From the NCBI GenBank assembly GCA_041658725.1, contig JBAZZQ010000043.1, positions 1 through 34,507 on the forward strand: a stretch of 34,507 nt of DNA, in the 5' to 3' direction. Source of the stretch: JBAZZQ01 sp041658725 (lineage in GTDB: Bacteria; Planctomycetota; Phycisphaerae; JAAYCJ01). Positions 15,366-24,353 of the stretch are shown here, one piece after another. Numbering within the stretch: position 1 is the first letter of the stretch; each line of letters opens with the position of its first letter. Position numbers and translations under genes: made by a program. Below the pieces are notes generated by a model. That model saw nothing but the letters and a program-made list of their open reading frames with translations. It had not been told where the DNA came from and made no database searches.

Positions 15366-17918
15366 ATGCCCGAAACAAAAACAAAACTTAAACCACAACG
15401 AACTCCCGATTTTGCATTGGAGGGCTCATCGCTTACACAGCCGGCGGACTTGGACTGCCTGGTCGAGTTCGGCGACTTTACCATCCACATTATCCCCCAG
15501 GCCCACATCGACTTGGCGTGGATGTGGAGCAGGCAGGACGGCCGCAAGATGGTTCTCTCGACCTTCCTCCGGCATGTCGAGGTGTTGGAAAAGAATCCTT
15601 CATACACCTTCGCCCAAAGTCAACTGGCGGCCTATGCGATGGTCGAGCGATTCGACCCGGCCCTCTTTGCCCGGATTCAACATCTGGTGAAAAAAGGCCA
15701 GTGGGAGATTGTCGGTGGTCAGTGGGTCGAGCCGGACAATGCCCTGCCCTCCGGCGAGTCGCACGTGCGGCAGTTCCTCTTTGGTCAGCGATACGCAAAG
15801 GAAAAGTTTGGCGTGACCGCCAGGGTAGGCTGGTGCCCCGACAGCTTTACCTGCCAGCCAGATTCCCTGGTGGACTTGATGGTTCAGGCGGGTCTGAATA
15901 TCTTTGTTTTTAAGCGGCCGCGGGAAAAGTTTTACTCCCTGCCCATTGAACCCTTCTGGTGGATATCCCCAAGCGGCCAAAAGATATTGGCTTTGCGTTC
16001 GAATAACAAGGGCACCGGATGGCCGGTGCTTTCGGAAGGCACACCCGGCGGGCTGGAGCAGGTCGGGCAGGCATTTTCAGCCGTGGGAATCCATCAACTT
16101 TGGGCCCCCCTGGGCATCGGCGACATCGGCGGCCTCAACCATTATTATAAGCCCGGGTCGGCCCGGGGTTGGCGTCAGGTTTACGGACTGCCAAGCCGCT
16201 ATTATAATTCCTTGCCGAAAGCTGCCCTAAAGGGTCTGACGGAGTATCATGGCGATATGGGGCCGATCATGACGGGGTGTTTGACAACTCACGTGGAGAT
16301 GAAAGCTCTTAATCGCAGGGCCGAGGCAACCCTTCAGCAGGCCGAGTTTGCCGTAGCCGCGTTGGTTCTGGCCGGGCAGGACACCGAGGCATTTCGGGCA
16401 GACCTGCGTCGGGCATGGGAAATGGTGCTTTTTAACCAGTTCCACGATGTGGTCACCGGCTGCGGATCCGCCTGCGTCCAAGCGCAGGCGGAATGCGATT
16501 ACCGCACGGCCATTGACTTGGCCGAAACTGTCCGCGCCGCCGCCGCTTGGCGCTTGGGCCGACGGATTCAAGGCCCCAAGAATCCAGACGTTCGAGTCGC
16601 GGTTTTTAACAGCCTGGGCTGGACCCGCAGCGCGCGGGTGGTCGGTAAGGTGGACTTGGGGCGTACCGCCGAGCAGGTTCGCCACGACGACTGGTTCGCC
16701 ATCGACGATGGGGGATCAACCGTGCCAGTGGACATCGAGGAGATCGACTGTTGGCAAAACAAAATATTTCCGGTCCGCCTGTCGTTTGAGGCTAAGGCTC
16801 TGCCGGCCTTTGGGTACAAGACCTTTCGATTGGTTCACCGACCGAAACGACGAATCGCACCCCACCGTGGATGGACGTTTGAAACCGACATTTACCGGGT
16901 CGAGTTCGATCCGAAAAACGGCTGGATCCGTTCTCTAGTCTCAAAAAAAAATAAGAAACTGGTTCTGGTGGGTCCCTTGACCGCCTGGCGGCTCTGCGGG
17001 GAAGGTAAATACTTCCTGGATTACAACGTTGAGCAGCGGGCCTGGTACTTGGGGCCAAACGGCAAGGAATACTCTGCCCGATTGGTTCACATCACGCAGA
17101 CCCCGATTTCAGGCGGACACAAAGTTATTACCGTCCATCAGTGGGGAAAATCGACCTTTACTCAGACGTTTTTTATTCGTCGCCAAAGCTCGCGGATCGA
17201 CGTTCACGTCGCCGTCGATTGGCAAGAGGTTGAAACCTTGGCCCGCTTGATCTTTAGTGTTGGATCGTTGGGCTCCGAGGTTCGGGGCTGGTGCGACGGA
17301 CCCTACCGGGTTGCCCCGCTAAAGACCGACCTACCGGAAATCCCGTCCTACGGCGAACAGCCTATGCACTTTTTCTGCGCCGCTGCTGGCCTGCGCGGTG
17401 GATTGGCAGTTTACAACGATGGACGCTACGGGTGTTCGTTCGATGGAAATGAACTGACCGTGTCCGTTGTTCGTTGCGCAACGTACCCCGATCCGGTGTC
17501 CGATCAAGGGCCTTGCGAATTTTGCTATGGCCTGGAGCTTTTCCAGGACAGCCTTACCGCAAGCAAGGTTCTAGCCAAGGGCTATAGTTTTAACGTCCGT
17601 CCGTGGCTCGTTCAGCCGGAGGGCGAGCCGGAAAGACCAACGTTGCCGGAATCGCATGCGTTTCTGAAGGTACGGCAAAGTGAGGTCTTGACCCCGGTGT
17701 TAAAACCGGCTGAGGACAACGACCGGACCGTGGTCGCCAGGTGCGTTAACCCCACCGGTCGCCCGCAGCCTCTGCCGTTGGAGTTGCCTTCGAAAAAAAG
17801 GACTCGCCACACGATCCTGGAAGAACTGCAGCCGGGCATCCCTTCAGCAAACTCCACTGTTGATCCTTACGGACTGGCCACCGTGTCGATTCACAGCGGG
17901 GAGGGCTGCTTACCATGA
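15366..17918 (+). CDS. Glycoside hydrolase family 38 (alpha-mannosidase-like)
   Basis: An 850-residue enzyme without a signal peptide, so cytoplasmic. GH38 markers are IIPQAHIDLAWMW with metal ligands His47 and Asp49, GGQWVEPDNALPSGES, VGWCPDSF with nucleophile/ligand Asp159, and LFNQFHDVVTG with His360 and Asp361, matching the 'QFHD' zinc motif of the helical-domain region. The C-terminal half is beta-rich, as in GH38. Length matches bacterial GH38 enzymes. The family uses a retaining mechanism on alpha-mannosides. The last 4 bases overlap the next gene (ATGA), so the two are coupled. The upstream ribosome site (AAGGTTAT) is weak. The exact linkage specificity cannot be read from the sequence. 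Confidence 0.93.
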   Translation: MPETKTKLKPQRTPDFALEGSSLTQPADLDCLVEFGDFTIHIIPQAHIDLAWMWSRQDGRKMVLSTFLRHVEVLEKNPSYTFAQSQLAAYAMVERFDPALFARIQHLVKKGQWEIVGGQWVEPDNALPSGESHVRQFLFGQRYAKEKFGVTARVGWCPDSFTCQPDSLVDLMVQAGLNIFVFKRPREKFYSLPIEPFWWISPSGQKILALRSNNKGTGWPVLSEGTPGGLEQVGQAFSAVGIHQLWAPLGIGDIGGLNHYYKPGSARGWRQVYGLPSRYYNSLPKAALKGLTEYHGDMGPIMTGCLTTHVEMKALNRRAEATLQQAEFAVAALVLAGQDTEAFRADLRRAWEMVLFNQFHDVVTGCGSACVQAQAECDYRTAIDLAETVRAAAAWRLGRRIQGPKNPDVRVAVFNSLGWTRSARVVGKVDLGRTAEQVRHDDWFAIDDGGSTVPVDIEEIDCWQNKIFPVRLSFEAKALPAFGYKTFRLVHRPKRRIAPHRGWTFETDIYRVEFDPKNGWIRSLVSKKNKKLVLVGPLTAWRLCGEGKYFLDYNVEQRAWYLGPNGKEYSARLVHITQTPISGGHKVITVHQWGKSTFTQTFFIRRQSSRIDVHVAVDWQEVETLARLIFSVGSLGSEVRGWCDGPYRVAPLKTDLPEIPSYGEQPMHFFCAAAGLRGGLAVYNDGRYGCSFDGNELTVSVVRCATYPDPVSDQGPCEFCYGLELFQDSLTASKVLAKGYSFNVRPWLVQPEGEPERPTLPESHAFLKVRQSEVLTPVLKPAEDNDRTVVARCVNPTGRPQPLPLELPSKKRTRHTILEELQPGIPSANSTVDPYGLATVSIHSGEGCLP

Positions 17919-18865
17919 CACCCCGTGAGAAATTTCAAATGGCCTTGGACGGCCGACAGCCTCCGGGCCGCGTGCCGCACTTTGAGCTGGTATTCTTTCT
18001 GACCATGGAGGCTTTCGGAAAAGTCCACCCGACCCACCGGTCCTACCACCAATGGGACCAGATGGAGGAAAAGGAACGCCAGCTTCATCGGCAAGACATG
18101 GCCCAACTTTATATCGACACCGCCCGGCACTACGAGCACTCAGCTATTTTTCTTCATTTGCCGAGTCAATTGGAAAAACCTGATGAATATCGTCGGCTGA
18201 TCGAGGTCGTTCGCGAACAAAGCGGCCGGGACTTTTTTTTAGTAAAACATGGGGACGCGACGCTCAAGCTTAAAAACATCGAGCAACTGGTCTACCGGAT
18301 CGCGGACGATCCGGAGGGTGTTCACCGAGACGCTCGATCAATGGTTGATCGGGCGTTGATGGAAGCGGAAAGCCTGATGGGTAGTGGCCTGGACGGTTTT
18401 GCTTTGTGCAGTGATTATTGCTTTAACAACGGGCCATTCTTGTCGCCAAGTCAATTTTCTGAGTTCATTACTCCCTACCTGGATCGGTTGATTCGCGGCT
18501 ACCGGCAGATGGGCTTGTACACCATCAAGCACACCGATGGCAACATCATGCCCATTCTCGATCAACTGGTGCAGTGTAAGCCCCATGCCCTGCATAGCCT
18601 GGATCCTCAAGGCGGTGTTGATATCGCGGAAGTCAAACGCAAATATGGCCGTCAGGTCTGCCTGATTGGTAACGTCAACTGCGGCCTTTTGGATACGGGT
18701 ACGGACGAACAGTGCGTCGCCAGTGCCCGCTATGCTCTCAAGCATGGCATGCCTGGCGGCGGGTACATATTCTCCACCAGCAATTGCATCTATACGGGCA
18801 TGCGCCTGAGCCGCTACGAACTGATCCTCGACGTGTGGAGAAATGAAGGTTGCTACAATCATTAA
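17915..18865 (+). CDS. Second URO-D superfamily protein, His-x-Asp variant
   Basis: A 316-residue protein starting MTPREKFQMAL. Superfamily motifs are SLMGSGLDGFALCSDYCFNN (153-172), YTIKHTDGNIMPILDQL with His206 and Asp208, LIGNVNCGLLDTGT and GGYIFSTSNCIYTG with Cys291. In place of the His-x-Cys of the paralogue at 1598-2599 it has His-x-Asp, so a zinc-thiolate methyltransferase site is less likely. It overlaps the GH38 gene by 4 bases, which points to a job in the same pathway. The reaction is unknown; proteins of this type are common in sugar clusters of planctomycetes and Lentisphaerae. Confidence 0.85.
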   Translation: MTPREKFQMALDGRQPPGRVPHFELVFFLTMEAFGKVHPTHRSYHQWDQMEEKERQLHRQDMAQLYIDTARHYEHSAIFLHLPSQLEKPDEYRRLIEVVREQSGRDFFLVKHGDATLKLKNIEQLVYRIADDPEGVHRDARSMVDRALMEAESLMGSGLDGFALCSDYCFNNGPFLSPSQFSEFITPYLDRLIRGYRQMGLYTIKHTDGNIMPILDQLVQCKPHALHSLDPQGGVDIAEVKRKYGRQVCLIGNVNCGLLDTGTDEQCVASARYALKHGMPGGGYIFSTSNCIYTGMRLSRYELILDVWRNEGCYNH

Positions 18866-18877
18866 ATATCGAAGATA

Positions 18878-18941
18878 AGCCAGCCTTTATCTCGCCCCAA
18901 AATCGCGGACGTCGTCCTACGGTGAGACAGAGTGGCTGGCT
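18878..18941 (+). repeat. Long-loop inverted repeat in the gap before the helical-barrel gene
   Basis: AGCCAGCC (18878-18885) and GGCTGGCT (18934-18941) are perfect 8-base arms. CTC and GAG inside them could extend the stem, and GGACGTCGTCC in the loop is itself self-complementary. It lies in the 121-base gap between two otherwise close genes and could be a processing or attenuation structure. There is no known family match. Confidence 0.35.
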
Positions 18942-18986
18942 CACCAGGATGGCGTCCACAACGAAAAATGTAACGGAAAGGAAATC

Positions 18987-20234
18987 ATGGACCTAAATTC
19001 GATCATTCAGGCAGTACAACGGGGAAAAGACTGGCTTCTTCGCGATCAAATTACTGAAGCGACTAAGACCTACGATATGCTGGATTGGGAAAAGGGCGAT
19101 GACGAGCCGTGGCACGAGATTCCCACACCTACATATCTGGTGGGAGCCTACTACGCCAACCTGGTCCGCAACGATCCCCGGGCCGTTCGGGCCAACGAGG
19201 TCCGCCGCCAGTACTACAACACCTGGCATACGGCTCAGGCGGGCGTGGCCCTCTTGGAATACCTGGACTATGACGACGACCCGGCGGTGCGAAACTCGGT
19301 GGACCTGGCTTGGCGATTTATTGACCGTCAACAGATCAAGGAAGGTCCCTTCAAAGGCGTCTTTGTCGAGGCCGGACCGGAAAAACTGAAATTTCCTCTG
19401 GAGGATCGTTTTTCCTTCGGCCACACCAGCGCCTACGCCGTCAACAGTTATGCCAGTTACGACAACATTGAAACGGACCTATTTCCGCTGGAACTCTACC
19501 GGCGGACCAAGGACGAGCGATACCTAAAGGTGGCCTGCGACAACGCCGTCTTTTTTCTGGAACACAAGCCACAGTACGTGTTCATGCAGGTCGAGACGAA
19601 AAACTTTTCCATTTCCGGGATGACCAATGACGCGGTTTACGGTCGTTTGGCCGAGTATACCGGTGAACCGCGATTCCTCGACACCTTCATCAAACAAATC
19701 CAGAGATTAAACGAACTGGGCTTGGACCTTCGAGCCCAGAACAACATCCGCAATATGTATTGGGACGCATCAGCCCTGATGTACGCGGTCGATCAGGTGC
19801 CCCAGATGTTCGGGCTGGCGATGGCCAAGCTGGCTTTCCTGGCAGAACACACGCTCTTTGCTCAAAAGGAAAGCGGCGTGCTTTGGTTCCGGTATAAATC
19901 GCCTGGCGTACCGGACGGCGACCACGAGCGGACCCAGGACGGCGCCGCCACCTACGCCATGATCCGTGTGTGGGGCAAGATGTACGATCAAACCGGCGAT
20001 CGTCGCTGGCTCAATGCCATCCGCAAAGCCGTGGGGTTTGCTCTCACCCAACAGTACCCGGACGACTATGGCCCGGAGTTCGCCGGGGCCTTTGAGTACG
20101 CGGGTGTAGTGGAGTATAAAGGCCACAAATACGAGTCCCTGCGGGACATCTCGACTATCTTTGCCCTGCGGGGTCTGTTGCCGTTGCTGACCGGCGAATG
20201 CAAGTGGGTGGAGGATTTCTGGAAATGTCCATAA
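18987..20234 (+). CDS. Predicted (alpha/alpha)-barrel protein, six-hairpin glycosidase-like, function unknown
   Basis: A 415-residue soluble protein made of repeated helical hairpins, with recurring patterns such as AGVALLEYLDYDDDPAVRNS, LFPLELYRRTKDERYLKVAC, YGRLAEYTGEPRFLDTF and IRVWGKMYDQTGDRRWLNAI. This 'xxLYxxTGDxxYL' rhythm is typical of six-hairpin glycosidases (for example GH88, GH105, GH127-type folds). I cannot assign a family or catalytic residues with confidence. The start is preceded by AAGGAAATC. Its 3' end overlaps the transporter gene by 10 bases, which places it in the same operon and suggests it works on an imported sugar or its product. Confidence 0.7.
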   Translation: MDLNSIIQAVQRGKDWLLRDQITEATKTYDMLDWEKGDDEPWHEIPTPTYLVGAYYANLVRNDPRAVRANEVRRQYYNTWHTAQAGVALLEYLDYDDDPAVRNSVDLAWRFIDRQQIKEGPFKGVFVEAGPEKLKFPLEDRFSFGHTSAYAVNSYASYDNIETDLFPLELYRRTKDERYLKVACDNAVFFLEHKPQYVFMQVETKNFSISGMTNDAVYGRLAEYTGEPRFLDTFIKQIQRLNELGLDLRAQNNIRNMYWDASALMYAVDQVPQMFGLAMAKLAFLAEHTLFAQKESGVLWFRYKSPGVPDGDHERTQDGAATYAMIRVWGKMYDQTGDRRWLNAIRKAVGFALTQQYPDDYGPEFAGAFEYAGVVEYKGHKYESLRDISTIFALRGLLPLLTGECKWVEDFWKCP

Positions 20235-21718
20235 ACCAAACACCAGCGATGGGACAACACTCAAGTGTCTTGTCCCTTCCTGTCGACCCGCGTTATCGCG
20301 TGGGCACGCTTCAGTACACCAAGCTCGGATTGGCGGGTTTGTTCGCCTGGGTCCTCTGGGGAGATTTTTGTATGGCCCTCATGGAGACGGTTATTCCGAG
20401 TGTCCTGCCTTTTAAGCTCCAGAACCTGGGTGCGTCCAACATAACTTTGAGCTTACTGATCAGCACAATTCCGCAGATGATGAATTTCATGATCAACCCG
20501 ATCATCAGCTTCAAGTCTGACCGTCACCGCGGCCGTTGGGGACGACGAATTCCCTTCCTGTTTTTCGCCACGCCCTTTGTTACGTTGTTTTTGATTCTAA
20601 TGGGCTTTTCCGAAGACCTCGGTCCCTTGCTTCACCGCTTGGTCTTTTCTCAAGTTATTGCCGTGTCGCCCACCACGATCATCGTGATCCTGATCGGCGT
20701 TTTTATGGTCTGCTTTCAATTTTTCAACCTGTTTATAGGGTCCGTGTACTATTATCTGTTTAATGATGTAGTACCCGAGGCATTCCTGGCCCGCTTTATC
20801 TCCCTGTTACGAATCATCAGCGGAGCCGCCGGCTCGTTCTACAGTTTTTTCATCTACCGGTACGGGGAAACGCACATGCGGGAGATTTTCGTCGGAGCGG
20901 CACTGCTGTACTTTGTGGCATTCATGCTCATGTGCTGGCGAGTCAAGGAAGGCCAGTACCCTCCGCCACCGCAAACCCTCGACCGTAAGACCGGCCCCTT
21001 GGCTGCCGCCAAGACCTATTTTTACGAATGCTTCACTCACCGCTTCTACTGGTACTTTTTCCTGACCAATGCTTTTTACGCCATGACCGCCGGGGCAAGC
21101 CTCTTTTCCCTCCTTATGTACCGCTATTCGCTGGGCTTGTCGTTGGACCAGATCGGCAAAGTTGGTGGAATTGCCCAGTTGGTCGTTATTGCGCTGTTGT
21201 ACCCAGCGGGCATGATCTCTGACCGCTACCATCCCTTTCGCATGGCCATGATCGCCCTGATCGTGATGACCCTTCTGGCCCCGCTCAATCTGGTCTACCT
21301 GTTCCTAAATGTAACCCCGGCCACGGCCCTTCGTATTTACATCGCCATAATGGTGATCAGTCTCCCCGCGGGTATCCTCTATAGCGCGGCCATCCTGCCC
21401 ATGTATATGCGTCTCTTACCCAAAGACCGCTACGGTCAATTCTGCTCCGCTAACGCCATGGTGATGGCTGCCGGATCCGTCATTGCCGGTCTGTTGGGCG
21501 GGCTGTTTATGGATCTAATGAAAAGAATTTACCATGGAGATGTCTTCTACTACCGTTTCGCGCCAGTCTGGTCTGTGACATTTTATGCCATCACGTTGAT
21601 ATTTCTTCTTTTGTTGTACCGGGAGTGGAAACGTTGCGGCGGGGCTGATAATTACACGCCGCCCGGTCCCGCCGATCATCCCCTAACGATGTATAATAAA
21701 CCGGAAAGGGCCTTATGA
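20225..21718 (+). CDS. MFS sugar transporter (GPH/sucrose-carrier-like)
   Basis: A 497-residue integral membrane protein with about 12 predicted transmembrane segments. SDRHRGRWGRRIPFL (98-112) between helices 2 and 3 is the MFS motif A in the form seen in glycoside-pentoside-hexuronide and sucrose-type carriers; YPAGMISDRYHPFRM is the matching half-repeat. The start at 20225 is preceded by GGAGG 10 bases upstream and overlaps the previous gene; an ATG at 20198 is possible but has no site. The 3' end overlaps the next gene by 4 bases (ATGA). It is the only transporter in the window and probably brings mono- or oligosaccharides into the cytoplasm for the neighbouring hydrolases. Confidence 0.9.
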   Translation: MSINQTPAMGQHSSVLSLPVDPRYRVGTLQYTKLGLAGLFAWVLWGDFCMALMETVIPSVLPFKLQNLGASNITLSLLISTIPQMMNFMINPIISFKSDRHRGRWGRRIPFLFFATPFVTLFLILMGFSEDLGPLLHRLVFSQVIAVSPTTIIVILIGVFMVCFQFFNLFIGSVYYYLFNDVVPEAFLARFISLLRIISGAAGSFYSFFIYRYGETHMREIFVGAALLYFVAFMLMCWRVKEGQYPPPPQTLDRKTGPLAAAKTYFYECFTHRFYWYFFLTNAFYAMTAGASLFSLLMYRYSLGLSLDQIGKVGGIAQLVVIALLYPAGMISDRYHPFRMAMIALIVMTLLAPLNLVYLFLNVTPATALRIYIAIMVISLPAGILYSAAILPMYMRLLPKDRYGQFCSANAMVMAAGSVIAGLLGGLFMDLMKRIYHGDVFYYRFAPVWSVTFYAITLIFLLLLYREWKRCGGADNYTPPGPADHPLTMYNKPERAL

Positions 21719-23181
21719 GCGACCTGAAATTACCAACACAGCAGCTACCCCGGGTGATTTGCGAAAAACACCCGGAGTGGGTGAATATTTTCAACACCGC
21801 CTGGCGAATGGGATTTGAGAACATCGAGCACCCGACACAACCGGGATGGAAACCACAGTTGACGTGCATGCCCGGAAGCGGGCGCCTCTGGCAGTGGGAC
21901 TCCTGTTTCATGACGCTTTTTGCCCGCTTTTCCAACGGCTTGCTACCCGGCATGAACAATCTCGACAATCTCTATCGGCTCCAGCGGGACGATGGGTTTA
22001 TGGCTATGGCCTACGAAATGGCGACAGGCCTGCCGGCCTTCGGTGAGCGGATCAACCCCCCGCTTTTCGCCTGGGCGGAGTGGGAGTATTTTCGGCTCAC
22101 CGGCGACGATTCGCGATTTGAAAAGGTCCTGCCCCGGCTTGTCCGCTATTTCGACTGGCTCAAAACCAATCGCACCCGCGTCAGTGGGTTATACTGGTTC
22201 GAGGACAGCGGATCGAGCGGAATGGATAATTCCCCGCGCAGCGGGTATCTGTCGGAAACGCTGCGGGGCAGTGACGTATGCTTTATCGACTTGGCCTGCC
22301 AGCAGGCCTTGAGTGCGAGGTGTCTGGAGAGCATGGCCCGCCATCTAGGCCAGACAAAGTTGGCGGATCGATTTGCCGAAGAACACACCGCCTTGAAGAA
22401 ATTGATTAACGACTACCACTGGAGCGAGAAAGTCGGGTTTTATTTCGACCTGTTCGGCCGTGAACGTCCGGAATCCCGCCACAATTTTCTTAACCACAAG
22501 ACCCTGGCCTCGTTCTGGCCCCTGATCAGCGAAGTTGCCGATGAAGAACAGACCTGTCGGTTGATCGAGCACCTGGTTAACCCCGAGGAGTTCTGGACCC
22601 CGCATCCTTTACCTACCCTCGCGAAGGACGATCCGAATTACAACCCTCTGGGCGGATATTGGTTGGGGGGAGTGTGGGCGCCGACCAATTACATGGTTGC
22701 GGCGGGACTTAAGAAACAGCACAAGCACGATTTGGCTCGGGAAATCGCCGTGCGGCACCTGAATGCGATGGTCGAAGTGATGCGAAGCGAGACTTATGAG
22801 AGCATTTGGGAGTGTTACTCGCCGGAGCGCCCCCGGCCGGCAACCAATGGTTATGGCAAACTGGTGCGTCCCGCTTTTGTCGGCTGGACCGGATTGGGAC
22901 CTATTGCTATGCTCATAGAACACATCTTCGGAATGGATTTCGATGCCGGGGAAAACCGGATTACCTGGGTGATCGGTACGCCCGGGGTCCACGGCGTGGA
23001 AAACTTGGCCTTCAACGGCGGGACAGTCTCACTGGTGTGCCGGGGTAGGGACCCGGCGACGGGTAAGCGGCAAATCCTGGCTGAAACCGCCAAGTGTTTG
23101 ACCATGATCGTGTCGGTACTGGGCCAATACCTGGAAAAGCCCATTACGCTGACGCCGGGTAAACATGAATTCGCGGTCTAA
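21715..23181 (+). CDS. GH63/GH37-like (alpha/alpha)6-barrel glycosidase
   Basis: A 488-residue cytoplasmic enzyme. LWQWDSCFMTLF (59-70) is the substrate-binding motif of GH63/trehalase-like barrels. SGMDNSPR (168-175) carries the likely general acid Asp171. GGYWLGGVWAPTNYMVAAG (313-331) is the conserved late motif. YESIWECYSPE carries the likely base Glu366. These match the GH63 group (YgjK, mannosylglycerate hydrolase, glucosidase-I-like), whose members invert alpha-glucosidic or alpha-mannosidic bonds. It starts inside the stop of the transporter gene (ATGA), so the two are coupled. With GH38 in the same operon, an alpha-mannose-containing substrate is plausible but not shown. Confidence 0.85.
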   Translation: MSDLKLPTQQLPRVICEKHPEWVNIFNTAWRMGFENIEHPTQPGWKPQLTCMPGSGRLWQWDSCFMTLFARFSNGLLPGMNNLDNLYRLQRDDGFMAMAYEMATGLPAFGERINPPLFAWAEWEYFRLTGDDSRFEKVLPRLVRYFDWLKTNRTRVSGLYWFEDSGSSGMDNSPRSGYLSETLRGSDVCFIDLACQQALSARCLESMARHLGQTKLADRFAEEHTALKKLINDYHWSEKVGFYFDLFGRERPESRHNFLNHKTLASFWPLISEVADEEQTCRLIEHLVNPEEFWTPHPLPTLAKDDPNYNPLGGYWLGGVWAPTNYMVAAGLKKQHKHDLAREIAVRHLNAMVEVMRSETYESIWECYSPERPRPATNGYGKLVRPAFVGWTGLGPIAMLIEHIFGMDFDAGENRITWVIGTPGVHGVENLAFNGGTVSLVCRGRDPATGKRQILAETAKCLTMIVSVLGQYLEKPITLTPGKHEFAV

Positions 23182-23200
23182 CTATATCAAGGAAAGAATC

Positions 23201-24265
23201 ATGAAACATGGAGTAATGTTGATCGGTTGCGGTGCGATGGCGCGGGTGCATTGCACGGCGTTAAAAGAACTGCCCTGTATTCGCCTGGTGTCGGCGGTGG
23301 ACATGGACATCGAGCGGGCCAAGGCATTCCTCGCCGAGTACGGCTTCGAGCGGACAGGCACCGACTATAAAACCGAACTGGCCAGGGACGATTTCGACAT
23401 CGTCCTGGTCTGTACCCATTGGCCCCGGCGTTTTGCCATTATCAAGGACTGCTTTGAGGCCGGCCGGCACGTACTGTCGGAAAAGCCCCTGAGCGTGTAC
23501 CTGGATGAGGTGGAAGGCTTGGTGGCCTTGGCCAACAAGTACCGGCGAAAGCTGCGAGTGGGAATGATGGAGCGATTCCGGCCCATGTTCCACAAGCTCA
23601 AGGAACTGCTCAACGGCGGGACCATCGGTCGGCCGGTAACCATTAACTTTCAGCACCATCAATCACTTGCGCCCTGGAGCTATTTTAAAAACCTGATGGC
23701 CGGCGGGGTCACCCCGAACGTTGACTGCGGGATCCACAAGTGCGACCTTGTGCGCTGGTTCCTGGGCTGTGATGCCAAGTCCGTAACCTCATGGGGGGCT
23801 AAATTACAGGCCGATTCTCCAGCCCATAACTTCACCCATTCGGTCTTCACCATGCAGGATGGAACGATCCTGACCCTGGAGGATTGCTTTTCGCCCAGCA
23901 CCGAACCATTTATTCACATGTGGATTCTGGGCACCGAGGGTCGAATCCTCTTTGAATACGCCGGATCCAACGAGCGTGTTCAGTTTCGCGGGGTGATGGA
24001 GGATTGCATCCACATCTGGTACAGTTGCTCAGCCCGGCATGAGACGATCTACCTGCCCCAGTTCGTCAAGGCGGTCGGGCCGCAAATGGAGCAGTTCGTG
24101 CGGGAGATCGAGGAGGACCAGGACCTGACTTGGCACTATGACAACGTCCGCAAGGCTACGGAAATGGTTGTGGCCACCGTGCTCTCCGAGCAACGCCAGG
24201 CTGCAGTTGTGTTTCCATTGACCGTGGCGGACATGACCGAAACGACACGGTATATCGCCAAATAG
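23201..24265 (+). CDS. Gfo/Idh/MocA-family NAD(P)-dependent sugar dehydrogenase
   Basis: A 354-residue oxidoreductase. VMLIGCGAMARVHCTAL (5-21) is the Rossmann nucleotide-binding loop and LSEKPLSV (92-99) is the family's 'EKP' motif with catalytic Lys95. GGVTPNVDCGIHKCDLVRW is the 'G(G)xxxDxGxHxxDxxxW' catalytic segment with the conserved His and Asp. The ATG at 23201 follows AAGGAAAGA by 3-4 bases; an earlier ATG at 23165 lies inside the previous gene and lacks a site. It is 19 bases after the GH63-like gene and ends the operon. It probably oxidises or epimerises a sugar or inositol released by the hydrolases. Confidence 0.92.
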   Translation: MKHGVMLIGCGAMARVHCTALKELPCIRLVSAVDMDIERAKAFLAEYGFERTGTDYKTELARDDFDIVLVCTHWPRRFAIIKDCFEAGRHVLSEKPLSVYLDEVEGLVALANKYRRKLRVGMMERFRPMFHKLKELLNGGTIGRPVTINFQHHQSLAPWSYFKNLMAGGVTPNVDCGIHKCDLVRWFLGCDAKSVTSWGAKLQADSPAHNFTHSVFTMQDGTILTLEDCFSPSTEPFIHMWILGTEGRILFEYAGSNERVQFRGVMEDCIHIWYSCSARHETIYLPQFVKAVGPQMEQFVREIEEDQDLTWHYDNVRKATEMVVATVLSEQRQAAVVFPLTVADMTETTRYIAK

Positions 24266-24353
24266 TAGAGAGGGTTTGATCGGCATTTTGAGATTGTATC
24301 TCTTGACGAAGATGTCATCTGTCTGTTTACCATTATTATTGGAGGATCGCTGC

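Noticed and set aside
24290..24320. Possible promoter TTGACG with short hairpin GAGAT-TGT-ATCTC before the CBM9-like gene
   Set aside because: No acceptable -10 box at 16-18 bases, and the stem is only 5 bp.
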